In this document: positions 9,160-18,265 of the stretch, piece by piece | Layout: each line of letters starts with the position of its first letter | Numbering within the stretch: position 1 is the stretch's first letter | DNA from: Postechiella marina | GTDB lineage: Bacteria; Bacteroidota; Bacteroidia; Flavobacteriales; Flavobacteriaceae | Reading direction: 5' to 3' | Assembly: GCF_039538365.1 (NCBI RefSeq) | Contig: NZ_BAABCA010000006.1 | Coordinates: forward strand, 124,001 to 188,000 | Length of the DNA: 64,000 nt | The notes under the pieces: generated by a model | What the model saw: the letters and a program-made list of their open reading frames with translations, nothing else | Databases searched by the model: none | What the model was told of the DNA's origin: nothing | Program-made: the position numbers and the translations under genes

Positions 9160-9978
9160 ATGAATCAAGATGAAAAACTAAGTATCATTAAAGATATTCT
9201 GCTTACTGATGAGCGAGAGTTTACATCTTCTATTGAAAAAAAAATAAAAATTCTTGAAAGTTTAATTAATGAAAAAAGACAATTATCTACCAAAGTAGAC
9301 CCTATTATTGATGATAAACTAAAAGAATTTATTAAAGAAATTCCAAACACACTTGGTCCAACAATTACAAAAGCTTTAAAAAAAGAAATTGCAAATTCTC
9401 AAGACGCGGTAGTAGAAGCCCTTTTTCCTATTATAGGAAAAATGATAAAACGCTATGTGCAACATGAAATGAAGTTGCTGTCTGAGAGAGTTAACAATCA
9501 AGTAAATAAAACGTTTTCTTTTAAAGGTATTTTTAGAAAAGCTAAATCTAAAGCTTCTGGCGTTAACGAATCTGACTTAATAATTCAAGAGCAAACTAAT
9601 GCCAAAATAGAACAGTTAATTATAATCGAAAAAGGATCTGGACTCGTTCTTGCAGAATTTTCTAAAAACAAAATGGCTGATGAAGATATGGTAGCAGGTA
9701 TGCTTACTGCTATTAAAAGTTTTGTTGAAGACGCCTTTAAAAAAGAAAATCAAAATTTACAATATATAGAATATGACCATTATCATATTCATCTACAAAA
9801 TTTTTCCTCATTTTACATGGCTGTTGTTATTTCAGGAGCTTACAATGTAATATTTAAAGACAAATTAGAAGACGAAATTCTAGAGTTTACAAGCAAGCAA
9901 AAAGTAGCAACACTCTTAAAAAACAAAAAACTACTTACTAAAAAACTAGAAGATTTTTTAAAAAATGACAATATCTAA
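9160..9978 (+). CDS. Longin/roadblock-like domain protein, putative small-GTPase regulator
   Basis: This soluble protein has 272 residues. Residues about 1-145 are helical and include EALFPIIGKMIKRYV and a basic patch (FRKAKSKASG). Residues about 150-260 follow the pattern of a longin/roadblock-type alpha/beta domain: a first strand with IIEKGSGLVLAEF, a helix with DEDMVAGMLTAIKSFVEDAF, then paired strands YDHYHIHL and FYMAVVISG. The known MglB and Ragulator proteins of the roadblock class act as GAPs, GEFs or platforms for Ras-like GTPases. The gene overlaps the GTPase gene by 14 bp, so the two are translationally coupled. The domain call is mine by eye and should be tested by structure prediction. 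Confidence 0.7.
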   Translation: MNQDEKLSIIKDILLTDEREFTSSIEKKIKILESLINEKRQLSTKVDPIIDDKLKEFIKEIPNTLGPTITKALKKEIANSQDAVVEALFPIIGKMIKRYVQHEMKLLSERVNNQVNKTFSFKGIFRKAKSKASGVNESDLIIQEQTNAKIEQLIIIEKGSGLVLAEFSKNKMADEDMVAGMLTAIKSFVEDAFKKENQNLQYIEYDHYHIHLQNFSSFYMAVVISGAYNVIFKDKLEDEILEFTSKQKVATLLKNKKLLTKKLEDFLKNDNI

Positions 9979-10453
9979 AAAAATTGTTTTGATAGGACAT
10001 TTTGGCGTTGGTAAAACATCGTTAATTAGACGCTTTGTAGAAAACACTTTTACCGAAGACTACAAAGTTACTATTGGTGTTCATATTTCTAAAAAAACAA
10101 TAGAAATACCCGAAAACGAATCTGTATCACTTATTATTTGGGATTTGGAAGGGCAAGACGATATAAAAAAAACAAGACCATCTTACCTTTTAGGTACTAA
10201 TGGTTTTATTTATGTTTTTGATTTATCTAGACCTGCAACCTTTGAAAATCTTGAATCTGAATTAAGTTTTTTAAAAGAAAACTACCCTAAAGTACCTACA
10301 AAAGTTGTTGGAAACAAGATGGATTTGGTAAATAAAGTCTATCTGTCGCAACACAACGATGTTTTTAACACAAACGTCGATTATTTTGTAAGTGCCAAAA
10401 CAGGTAGTAGAGTTGAATCCCTATTTGCTAAATTAGCTCGAGAGTTAATTTAA
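9965..10453 (+). CDS. Rab/Ras-like small GTPase
   Basis: The protein has 162 residues, the size of a bare Ras-fold G domain. All G motifs are present. G1 is GHFGVGKTS (K17, T18). Switch I has TIGVH with T36. G3 is WDLEGQDD with the catalytic Gln at Q64. G4 is NKMD (117-120) and G5 is SAKTG. The switch I and G3 regions read much like eukaryotic Rab (TIGVDF, WDTAGQE). There is no C-terminal lipidation cysteine, so membrane anchoring would need a partner. It starts inside the preceding longin/roadblock-like gene and ends 5 bp before a histidine kinase gene. It is not MglA, which is longer; the Rup class of prokaryotic Ras-like GTPases is a better guess. Confidence 0.93.
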   Translation: MTISKKIVLIGHFGVGKTSLIRRFVENTFTEDYKVTIGVHISKKTIEIPENESVSLIIWDLEGQDDIKKTRPSYLLGTNGFIYVFDLSRPATFENLESELSFLKENYPKVPTKVVGNKMDLVNKVYLSQHNDVFNTNVDYFVSAKTGSRVESLFAKLARELI

Positions 10454-10458
10454 ATATT

Positions 10459-11967
10459 ATGTTAGAAGCGTACAAAAAGAAATATTATAAAAATAATTTT
10501 CAATATATATTAGTTGACAATACAGGTTGTATTTTAGAAACTGATGATGTTATTTTTAAATCTTCAAAAGGAATTAAACTACAAACAATTCATCCTTTTT
10601 TTGAAATACTCGAGGGTTTATTACAAATTGAAAACGAACGCTTTGAGTTTTCCTGTATTAATTTAAATTTTGAAAATGAAGTTATAATTGTCGATGTTAC
10701 CATCCATTCGCAAAATAATAATGAGAATCTCATAATTGTAGAAAACCTAACAAAGCACTACAACAACTACCAACTCACAGCACAAACTAGAAACGAGTCT
10801 ATAATAAACTCGCAAATATTAGAATTAAAAAACGAGTATTTATTAGAAAAAGAAACTTTTAAAAACGACTTTATAGCAAATTTTAGTCATCAACTAAGAA
10901 ACCCAATTACAGCATCTATAATTTTTAGCGATTTATTAATTAATAGTGATTTAAGTGATGAGCAAAAAAACTACCTCGACATTATTCACTCTGCTAATAA
11001 AGATTTAAAAAACAGAATTGAAGATATTTTAGACATCTCTAAAATTGAATCTGGGAGACTAATACTAAACGAAAAAGTTTTTGATTTAAAAAAGCTTCTA
11101 AACGGTCTTGCTGCTGCATATAAACTTATAGCCCTAAACAATGGATTAGAGTTTAATTGTGAACTAGACAAGAACCTTCCAGAGTATATTAATGGCGATC
11201 AATATAGGTTAAAGCAAGTTATTGCCAACTTATTAAACAATGCTATATCTAATACACAAAAAGGAAGCATTACATTAAAGGTATCTCTAAACTATGTGAG
11301 AGCAAAAAAAGCAAACCTTCACATTGAAGTCATAGATACTGGAATTGGAATTGCAGCAGATAAAATTGATGATATTTTTAAAAGATTTACTAAACTAAAT
11401 TCTAAAAACTATAAAAACACAGGGTTAGGATTATCCATTGTAAAGTATTTAATTTCTGAAATGAAAGGAAATATAAAAGTTGAAAGCCAAATTAACAAAG
11501 GATCTAATTTTATATGTAACCTAAGCTTTAAACTTTCTAATTACAACCAAAGTTTAAAAAATGAATTATTAAAAAAACAACTACCTAACTTAAATAAAAA
11601 GCACCACATTTTACTCGTTGAAGATTCTGAAATAATACAGCTTACCGTTTTAAAATTATTAGCAGCCACAGGCCATTTTTATATTAATATCGTTTCTAAA
11701 GGCGAAGATTTAGTCCCTAATATTATCGACAAAAATGTAGATTTAATTTTACTAGCAAATACCATTGAAGGTTATTCGGCAATGGATTTAACTGTATCGG
11801 TGCGTAACCTTTCTAAAGAGTACAAAAAAACACCTATTATTGTTTTATCTACAGAAGCATACAAAGACGACATAAAACGCTTTAAACGGGCTGGAATTAA
11901 CGATGTTGTAACCAAGCCTTTTGACGAAGGTAAACTTCTAGAAAAAATTTACAAATACGTAAAGTAA
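10459..11967 (+). CDS. Cytosolic hybrid histidine kinase with degenerate receiver domain
   Basis: The 502 residues contain no membrane segment. Residues about 10-100 look like a PAS-type sensor. The HisKA H-box FSHQLRNPI gives phospho-His H144. The ATPase domain has the N-box (NLLNNAIS), the G1 box (DTGIGI) and the G2 box (GLGLSIVK). A C-terminal receiver (383-502) keeps the acidic pair E388/D389 and Lys K486. The expected phospho-acceptor Asp, five residues after D428 in DLILLANT, is Ala (A433), so it probably cannot be phosphorylated there. It follows the GTPase gene by 5 bp. Output would have to go through another response regulator, or the receiver serves as a binding platform. Confidence 0.9.
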   Translation: MLEAYKKKYYKNNFQYILVDNTGCILETDDVIFKSSKGIKLQTIHPFFEILEGLLQIENERFEFSCINLNFENEVIIVDVTIHSQNNNENLIIVENLTKHYNNYQLTAQTRNESIINSQILELKNEYLLEKETFKNDFIANFSHQLRNPITASIIFSDLLINSDLSDEQKNYLDIIHSANKDLKNRIEDILDISKIESGRLILNEKVFDLKKLLNGLAAAYKLIALNNGLEFNCELDKNLPEYINGDQYRLKQVIANLLNNAISNTQKGSITLKVSLNYVRAKKANLHIEVIDTGIGIAADKIDDIFKRFTKLNSKNYKNTGLGLSIVKYLISEMKGNIKVESQINKGSNFICNLSFKLSNYNQSLKNELLKKQLPNLNKKHHILLVEDSEIIQLTVLKLLAATGHFYINIVSKGEDLVPNIIDKNVDLILLANTIEGYSAMDLTVSVRNLSKEYKKTPIIVLSTEAYKDDIKRFKRAGINDVVTKPFDEGKLLEKIYKYVK

Positions 11968-12027
11968 AAAAGTTAATTCTTCTGGTTATTAAAACTTACA
12001 CAGAGTTTAAGCATAATGTTTAAAATT

Positions 12028-13608
12028 TTAATACTCTAAGCATTTTAATTTATCCATAAAAAACTCTTTATATTCTACATTGTAGATATCCTGACTAACC
12101 TCCGTTCCTCGTAAAATAATTTGTTTAATAGGAGATTGCTCTAACTTTAATATTTGAGATTTTGATAACTTTGCTTTTAACCCAAAAGTTCCGCAATCCA
12201 TACCCCAAGAATGATAAAATATAATTGTTTGATTATTTTCTAAAACAACTTTTGCTGACGATCTGTTACCTGGCAAATAACTTGCACATCCCAAATCGCT
12301 GTCTAAATTAAAAAAGACATTTAAGCTTCGGCCTTGTCTATGTAACTCAATGGTTAAGTTTTCACTTATTTTATAAGGCTCTGTTTTAATATTAACTACG
12401 TTATAAAACTGATCGTATTCGTTTATTAAATAATGACAGTTGCTTCTCAATTCATTGTTAACATTTCCATTAAGACTCTCATTAGTTATAGATGTAGAAG
12501 TTTTATACTCTTCTATTGCGATCTCGTTTGTTATTGTAGTAGTCTCATCGCTTTTAGCTGCTTCCTCCTTTTCTTCTAACTTTTTTTGCGAATCTATATA
12601 ACGCTGTCTATCTGCTATAGCCTTTAACTCAATATCCTTTTTAAGTTCTAATTCTTTCTGCAATTCTAAATAACGTTGCTCTTCTGCTTTAGCTCTAGCT
12701 ATAGATGCCTCTAAGTCTTTTGCTTTTTGTTCAAGATTAGCTAATTCTTTTTTGCGTTTTTCTTCTGCTTTAGTTTTCGCTATAGTGGCCTCTAACTCTT
12801 TTGCTTTTAACGCTTCTTCCCGCTTTCTAGCTGCTTCTGCCAATTCTTGCTGCTTTTGCTCCTCTGCCTTTCTTTTTAACTCTAATTCTGCTAATGCTTT
12901 TTTGCGTTTTTCTTCTGCTTTAGCTTTTGCTATAGTGGCTTCTAACTCTTTTGCTTTTAATGCTTCTTCCCGCTTTCTAGCTGCTTCTGCTAATTCTTGC
13001 TGCTTTTGTTCCTCTGCCTTTCTTTTTAACTCTAATTCTGCTATTTCTTTTTTGCGTTTTTCTTCTGCTTTAGCTTTTGCTATAGTGGCTTCTAACTCTT
13101 TTGCTTTTAATGCTTCTTCCCGCTTTCTAGCTGCTTCTGCTAATTCTTGCTGCTTTTGCTCCTCTGCCTTTCTTTTTAACTCTAATTCTTCCTGTTTTTT
13201 TGCATTAGCCTTGTCTATAACTGCCTGTTCTGCATCTTCTCTTTTTTGAACAACTTTTTGAATATACTGTTGTCTTTTATGTACTTTTTCTAATGCTTTT
13301 CTTCGTTTCTCGTTTTCAAGCTTATCCTCGTAGTCAAAGTACAAATCCATAACATCTTCTGTCACATCTATATTCTCTGAATCTACATAACCTATGTTAT
13401 CCTTAAAGTTTATCTTATAAATTTCATCTCCTAAATACGCTATCACTTGGCACTTTTGCTTCTTTTTAAATTGAATTAAAGTTGCAGAAGATAAATTGGC
13501 AGCTTCATGTAAACTACCTTCCTTAATAAATTTTGTGGGAACAAGTTCACTTTGAGAAAAGAGGATGTTTGCTATAAATAAGCAGATAAGTAGGGATAAT
13601 TTTTTCAT
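12028..13608 (-). CDS. Exported coiled-coil repeat protein, function unknown
   Basis: The frame extends upstream to 13668, but the start chosen is the ATG at 13608 because a signal peptide follows directly (MKKLSLLICLFIANILFSQ). About 526 residues remain. Residues about 20-100 of the mature form may be an SH3-like fold (IAYLGDEIYKINFKDNIGYVD). A long Glu/Lys/Ala-rich coiled coil follows, containing three 50-residue tandem repeats (LELKRKAEEQ.QQELAEAAR). The C-terminal 130 residues form a compact domain with several Cys (NCHYLINEYD, GMDCGTFG). I do not recognise the family. A periplasmic structural or tethering role is possible. The gene is convergent with the kinase gene. Confidence 0.8.
   Translation of the reverse strand: MKKLSLLICLFIANILFSQSELVPTKFIKEGSLHEAANLSSATLIQFKKKQKCQVIAYLGDEIYKINFKDNIGYVDSENIDVTEDVMDLYFDYEDKLENEKRRKALEKVHKRQQYIQKVVQKREDAEQAVIDKANAKKQEELELKRKAEEQKQQELAEAARKREEALKAKELEATIAKAKAEEKRKKEIAELELKRKAEEQKQQELAEAARKREEALKAKELEATIAKAKAEEKRKKALAELELKRKAEEQKQQELAEAARKREEALKAKELEATIAKTKAEEKRKKELANLEQKAKDLEASIARAKAEEQRYLELQKELELKKDIELKAIADRQRYIDSQKKLEEKEEAAKSDETTTITNEIAIEEYKTSTSITNESLNGNVNNELRSNCHYLINEYDQFYNVVNIKTEPYKISENLTIELHRQGRSLNVFFNLDSDLGCASYLPGNRSSAKVVLENNQTIIFYHSWGMDCGTFGLKAKLSKSQILKLEQSPIKQIILRGTEVSQDIYNVEYKEFFMDKLKCLEY
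12745..13190 (-). repeat. Three tandem 150-bp repeats inside the coiled-coil gene
   Basis: The block tctttttaac recurs at 12871, 13021 and 13171, an exact 150-bp period, and the surrounding DNA is nearly identical. The period equals 50 codons, so changes in copy number would keep the frame and only alter rod length. Confidence 0.88.
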
Positions 13609-13716
13609 GTCATTAACTATTATTCTGAGGGGACCCAAATATAAACAATAAAGATGATACAAATCCAATCTTATAAAGACCTTACATACTAAAATTATGC
13701 CATTTCAACGACAATT

Positions 13717-14640
13717 TTAAATTTTGTCTAAATACAAAAGCCAATCTGCAAGGCGTTGTGTCCAAGATTGAAGATAATCTCTACCAATAGCTAACCCAAA
13801 TCCATGACCACCGTATGGATAAACATGTAACTCCGAAAAAACATTAGATTGCTTTAAACACTCAAAAAACCTCAAACTATTTTCTACAGGGACCACTTTA
13901 TCATCTGTTGAATGTACTATAAAAGTAGGCGGTGTATTATTATTAATATGCAACTCGTTAGAGTAAAAATTTACTAACTCATCACTTGGTGTTTTTCCTA
14001 AAAGATTATTTCTAGATCCCTTATGCGTATGTAAAAGATGCATTGTAATAACAGGATAAATTAACATCATAAAATCTGGTCTTGCACTAAGTTTATCTAT
14101 ATCATCCTTAGCATTTAAAGTATCATAATTATAGTGCGTACCCAAGGTTGACGCTAAATGTCCGCCTGCCGAAAACCCAATAACACCTATTTTATTTTTA
14201 TCAATATTCCATTTTTCTGCATTATATCTCACCTGTCTAATAGCACGTTGTGCATCTTGCAATGGTGCTTCGTTTTGTACTATTATAGATTTAGACTGTG
14301 GCAATCTATATTTTAAAACAAATGCAGCAATACCTTGAGAGTTAAACCACTTAGCAACATCAGTTCCTTCCCAATCGTAAGCCAACATACCATAACCACC
14401 TCCAGGACAAATAATTACTGCTTTACCATTAGCACTACGTTTTGCAGGTAAAAAAACCTCCATACTAGGCACTTGCACCTTACTTATTCTTAATATTTCA
14501 CTAACTTCATGCTTTTCCTTCTCTATCGATTTTTTACTATTTGGCACTTCTTTTTCCCATAACGGTATGGTTAAACTTTGACTAAATCCCATATTTACAA
14601 ATAATAAAATACATACAATAAAACCAACTATACTTTTCAT
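13717..14640 (-). CDS. Secreted alpha/beta-hydrolase, probable carbohydrate esterase
   Basis: The 307 residues begin with a signal peptide (MKSIVGFIVCILLFVNMGFSQ). The oxyanion-hole motif is PGGGYGML and the nucleophile elbow is GFSAGGH. The acid residue lies in STDDKVVP and the catalytic His in GGHGF. The order fits the BD-FAE/acetyl-xylan-esterase-like group of alpha/beta hydrolases, which remove acetyl or other ester groups from polysaccharides. The gene diverges from a sulfatase gene and shares a 237-bp regulatory region with it. Deacetylation of an algal glycan is likely, but the substrate cannot be read from the sequence. Confidence 0.85.
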   Translation of the reverse strand: MKSIVGFIVCILLFVNMGFSQSLTIPLWEKEVPNSKKSIEKEKHEVSEILRISKVQVPSMEVFLPAKRSANGKAVIICPGGGYGMLAYDWEGTDVAKWFNSQGIAAFVLKYRLPQSKSIIVQNEAPLQDAQRAIRQVRYNAEKWNIDKNKIGVIGFSAGGHLASTLGTHYNYDTLNAKDDIDKLSARPDFMMLIYPVITMHLLHTHKGSRNNLLGKTPSDELVNFYSNELHINNNTPPTFIVHSTDDKVVPVENSLRFFECLKQSNVFSELHVYPYGGHGFGLAIGRDYLQSWTQRLADWLLYLDKI

Positions 14641-14679
14641 ATACCTAATAAGTTTAAGAACAAAATAATATGATTGTAC

Positions 14680-14695
14680 TTAGAAAATTTTCTAA
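14680..14695. promoter_or_regulatory. 16-bp perfect palindrome in the esterase/sulfatase divergent region
   Basis: TTAGAAAATTTTCTAA is its own reverse complement and lies between two divergent genes, where an operator is expected. AT-rich palindromes also arise by chance in such DNA, so the role is uncertain. Confidence 0.35.
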
Positions 14696-14877
14696 ATTGT
14701 TCGCTCGAAAGGTACTAAATAAAAGACATTATTTTATACACAATCATTTGTTGCTCTTTCTAAACCATATATTACATAAGAAATTAAATAATTAAACTAA
14801 GTTCGACCCCTGTTAGCTTTAAATAAAAGCTTAAACTTTTAATAAAAAAAATGTTTACAAATTAAACCCAACTACAT

Positions 14878-16680
14878 ATGCAAAAAATAAAACTTATCTG
14901 GCTATTAAGTTGCCTTTCTATAGTTTTAAGCTGTAAAAGCGAAGACACAAGCGCAACTAAAAAAACCGATACTAAACCCAATATTATTGTTATCTATACA
15001 GATGATCAAGGCTATGGAGACATAGGCTATCATGGAAATCCTTGGATAAAAACACCTCATTTAGATCATTTTGCAAAAGAATCTTTAGAATTAACAAATT
15101 TTCATGTGGGTACCACTTGTGCTCCAAGTCGAGCAGGCCTACTTACAGGAAGAAATGCTAATAGAAATAATGCGTGGCATACTATAGGAGGCTGCTCTAT
15201 TTTAACCGCAGACGAAGTAACTATAGCAGATGTTTTAGCTAAAAATGGTTATGAAACATCTATGGTGGGTAAATGGCACTTAGGAGACAACTACCCCTTT
15301 AGACCTCAAGATCGAGGGTTTAAACAAGCTGTATATCATGGCGGTGGCGGAGTACAACAAACTCCTGACCTTTGGAATAACGATTATTTTGACGATACTT
15401 ATTTTAGAAATGGTGTTCCTGAAAAATTTGATGGATATTGCACAGATGTTTGGTTTAATGAAGCTATTAGCCTTATAGAAAAAAGTAAAGACAAACCTTT
15501 TTACATGCACTTAGCACCTAATGCTGCTCACGGACCATATAATGTTCCTGCAGAATATGCACAAATGTATAAAGACACCCCAATAAGCGATAAGCAAAAA
15601 CGTTTTTATGGTATGATTACTAATATTGACGACAACTTCGGGAAACTAGTTAGTTACCTTAAAAAAGAAAAATTGTTTGACAACACCATCCTTATTTTTA
15701 GTACAGATAACGGATCGGCAGGTGCTTGGGGAAAACTTAACGGTAAAACGGTAGGTTACAATGCAGGCTTAAAAGGAAAAAAAGGAAGTCATTATGATGG
15801 AGGACACCGTGTTCCATTTTTTATGAGTTGGCCAAACGGTAATATTCTAAAAAAACAAGCTGTAAACGAATTAACAGCACACGTAGATATGTTACCAACC
15901 CTTATAGATTTAGCTGGTATAGAACATAAACCTAACAAACCTCTAGATGGTACTAGTGTAGCAAAAATTTTGAGCGGAGAAGACAAAGAAATTGACAGAA
16001 TGTTAGTAATAGATACGCAAAGAAACCAACTCCCTATTAAAGGAAAAAACAGTTGTGTTATGTCTACCAAGTGGCGCTTAATAGATGGTAAAGAATTATA
16101 CAATACAATTAACGATCCTGGTCAAAAAAATAACATCGCTAAAAACCATCCAGAAATAGTAAAAAAAATGCAATCGTTTTACGATACTTGGTGGACAACA
16201 GTAGAACCAGACGTAAAATATGCACACATTCCGCTTGGATACAATAATAACGAACCCGTTTTAATAACTGTTCACGATATACATACTGAAAACCCTATAC
16301 CTTGGAACCAAGATTTGATAAGAATAGGTAAAGCACTACCTCAAGGTTTTTATAGCGTTAAAGTTGAAAAAGATGGCGAGTATCAATTTGAATTAAGTAG
16401 ATATGCGCCAGACTCTAAGTTAGCCATTAATAGCGAAGCAAAAGCAATTGCAGCCACTCCTTATGTAAGCGGACTAGCTAAAGGTTTGGCCTTTAACCCT
16501 AAGAAAGCAAAAATTACAATTGGAGAAAACACTTTTGAAACTACGGTAAATCCTAATAATCACTCTGTAATTTTAAAAGGAAAACTAACAAAAGGTAAAT
16601 TTAACCTACAAAGTGAGTTTATTACCGCAGACGGAAACAATATACCGGCATATTATACCAACATTACATTAATCAATTAG
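14878..16680 (+). CDS. S1-family sulfatase, Cys-type, lipoprotein
   Basis: The 600 residues start with a lipoprotein signal (SIVLSC). Metal-binding Asp residues lie in YTDDQGYGD. The formylglycine site is C81 in CAPSRAGLLTGR, so the Cys must be converted by a sulfatase-maturating enzyme, which is not in this window. GKWHLGD and FSTDNGSAGAWG are further S1 signatures. An extra C-terminal beta domain of about 130 residues makes it longer than most arylsulfatases. It would hydrolyse sulfate esters on an algal polysaccharide in the periplasm. The next sulfatase starts 9 bp later, so the two are co-transcribed. Confidence 0.93.
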   Translation: MQKIKLIWLLSCLSIVLSCKSEDTSATKKTDTKPNIIVIYTDDQGYGDIGYHGNPWIKTPHLDHFAKESLELTNFHVGTTCAPSRAGLLTGRNANRNNAWHTIGGCSILTADEVTIADVLAKNGYETSMVGKWHLGDNYPFRPQDRGFKQAVYHGGGGVQQTPDLWNNDYFDDTYFRNGVPEKFDGYCTDVWFNEAISLIEKSKDKPFYMHLAPNAAHGPYNVPAEYAQMYKDTPISDKQKRFYGMITNIDDNFGKLVSYLKKEKLFDNTILIFSTDNGSAGAWGKLNGKTVGYNAGLKGKKGSHYDGGHRVPFFMSWPNGNILKKQAVNELTAHVDMLPTLIDLAGIEHKPNKPLDGTSVAKILSGEDKEIDRMLVIDTQRNQLPIKGKNSCVMSTKWRLIDGKELYNTINDPGQKNNIAKNHPEIVKKMQSFYDTWWTTVEPDVKYAHIPLGYNNNEPVLITVHDIHTENPIPWNQDLIRIGKALPQGFYSVKVEKDGEYQFELSRYAPDSKLAINSEAKAIAATPYVSGLAKGLAFNPKKAKITIGENTFETTVNPNNHSVILKGKLTKGKFNLQSEFITADGNNIPAYYTNITLIN

Positions 16681-16689
16681 AATTTATCC

Positions 16690-18204
16690 ATGAAAAACAT
16701 TATTGCATTAACCCTAATAGCTTTACTTTTTTCTTGTAAAGAAGAAAATAAAGCAGAAAAAAAACAGGATCCAAATATCGTTTTCATTTTTGCAGACGAC
16801 ATGACCTATACTGCTATTAATGCGCTAGGCAATACAGAAATACAAACCCCAAATTTAGATCGGTTATCTAACCAAGGCACAACATTTACACATACCTTTA
16901 ATATGGGTGGGTGGAACGGTGCCATATGCGCAGCCTCTAGAGCTATGATAAACTCTGGACGCAGTCTTTGGGAAGTAAATCAATTTCGTAAAAACTGGGT
17001 TAAAAACAAAGAATTAGACAAAACATGGAGTAAATTAATGGAGGCTAAAGGTTACGATACCTACATGACTGGTAAATGGCATGTAGATGTACACCCTACT
17101 AAAATTTTCAATAATGTGGCACATGTAAGAGGTGGTATGCCTGGCGATGCTTGGGAACACTCTAAAATGGTTAAGAAATTTAAAGAATTAAAAGGCACAA
17201 ACATTAATCCTAGCACCATTATGCCTGTTGGTTACAACAGACCTTTAAGCGAAAATGATACGACTTGGAATCCCGCTGACAAGAAATTTGGAGGTTTCTG
17301 GGAAGGTGGAAAACATTGGAGTGAAATTATAAAAGATGACGCTTTCAACTTTATTGATAAAGCTGAAAAAAGCGACAATCCATTTTTTATGTATTTGGCC
17401 TTTAATGCACCTCACGACCCTAGACAAGCTCCACAAGAGTTTTTAGATAAATATCCTTTAGATAAAATAAGTTTACCTAAAAGTTGGTTACCAGAATACC
17501 CATATAAAGACGACATGGGTTGTGGGCCAAACCTTAGAGACGAGGCCTTAGCGCCTTTTCCTAGAACAGAATACGCAACCAAAGTTCATATAAAAGAATA
17601 CTACGCAATAATAACCCACTTAGATGAGCAAATTGGAAAAATTTTAGACAGATTAGAAGCCACAGGAAAAATGGATAATACCTATATTATTTTTACTGCA
17701 GATCATGGATTATCTGTTGGTAGACATGGCTTAATAGGTAAACAATCTCAATTTGACCATAGTATTAGAGCCCCATTTATGATTTCTGGACCAACAATTC
17801 CTAAAGATAAAAAGGTTAAAGAAGACATTTACATTCAAGACGCTATGGCAACAACACTAGAACTTGCCGGTATAGAAAAACCTGAATATGTATTTTTTAA
17901 TAGCGTGTTAGATTTGGCTACAGGTAAACAAACTAAAGGAAATTATGATGCCATTTACAATGGTTATATCGATTTACAACGTATGATTAGAAAAGATGGA
18001 TATAAACTTATTGTTTACCCAAAAATAGAAAAAGTACTCTTATACGATTTAAATAACGATCCTGAAGAAATGCACGATCTATCGGAAGACGACGCTTATA
18101 AAACAAAAGTTAACGACATGTTTAAAGACCTTATAAAGCTTCAAAAAGACATGAACGACCCTTTAGATATTTCACCAATTTATAACAAAATTAAAACCAT
18201 ATAG
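16690..18204 (+). CDS. S1-family sulfatase, Cys-type, lipoprotein
   Basis: The 504 residues start with a lipoprotein signal (ALLFSC). The Asp pair is in FIFADDMTY. The formylglycine site is C80 in CAASRAMINSGR, where Ala replaces the usual Pro, a variant allowed by the C/S-x-P/A-x-R rule. TGKWHVD and FTADHGLSVGRHG complete the S1 active site. The sequence around the active site differs clearly from the upstream sulfatase, so the two probably remove sulfate from different positions. A bidirectional terminator follows. Confidence 0.92.
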   Translation: MKNIIALTLIALLFSCKEENKAEKKQDPNIVFIFADDMTYTAINALGNTEIQTPNLDRLSNQGTTFTHTFNMGGWNGAICAASRAMINSGRSLWEVNQFRKNWVKNKELDKTWSKLMEAKGYDTYMTGKWHVDVHPTKIFNNVAHVRGGMPGDAWEHSKMVKKFKELKGTNINPSTIMPVGYNRPLSENDTTWNPADKKFGGFWEGGKHWSEIIKDDAFNFIDKAEKSDNPFFMYLAFNAPHDPRQAPQEFLDKYPLDKISLPKSWLPEYPYKDDMGCGPNLRDEALAPFPRTEYATKVHIKEYYAIITHLDEQIGKILDRLEATGKMDNTYIIFTADHGLSVGRHGLIGKQSQFDHSIRAPFMISGPTIPKDKKVKEDIYIQDAMATTLELAGIEKPEYVFFNSVLDLATGKQTKGNYDAIYNGYIDLQRMIRKDGYKLIVYPKIEKVLLYDLNNDPEEMHDLSEDDAYKTKVNDMFKDLIKLQKDMNDPLDISPIYNKIKTI

Positions 18205-18223
18205 TTATATTTTTCCCACTTTT

Positions 18224-18265
18224 AAAAAGAGCAATTACAATTAAACCTGTGATTGCTCTTTTTTA
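18224..18265. terminator. Bidirectional rho-independent terminator
   Basis: A stem with AAAGAGCAATTACA on the left and TGTGATTGCTCTTTT on the right (near-perfect) is flanked by A- and T-runs. It separates the sulfatase pair from the convergent AraC gene and overlaps that gene's final codons. Confidence 0.85.

Noticed and set aside
9965..10453. GTPase as MglA of gliding motility
   Set aside because: It is shorter than MglA, has a Rab-like switch region and lies beside a longin/roadblock-like and kinase gene rather than a typical mglB.
12752..13249. Open frame on the + strand opposite the coiled-coil gene, with repeated Ser/Phe/Ala-rich segments
   Set aside because: It is the mirror of the 150-bp repeats on the opposite strand; the Lys/Glu-rich gene on the minus strand has a signal peptide and sensible domains, so this is a shadow.
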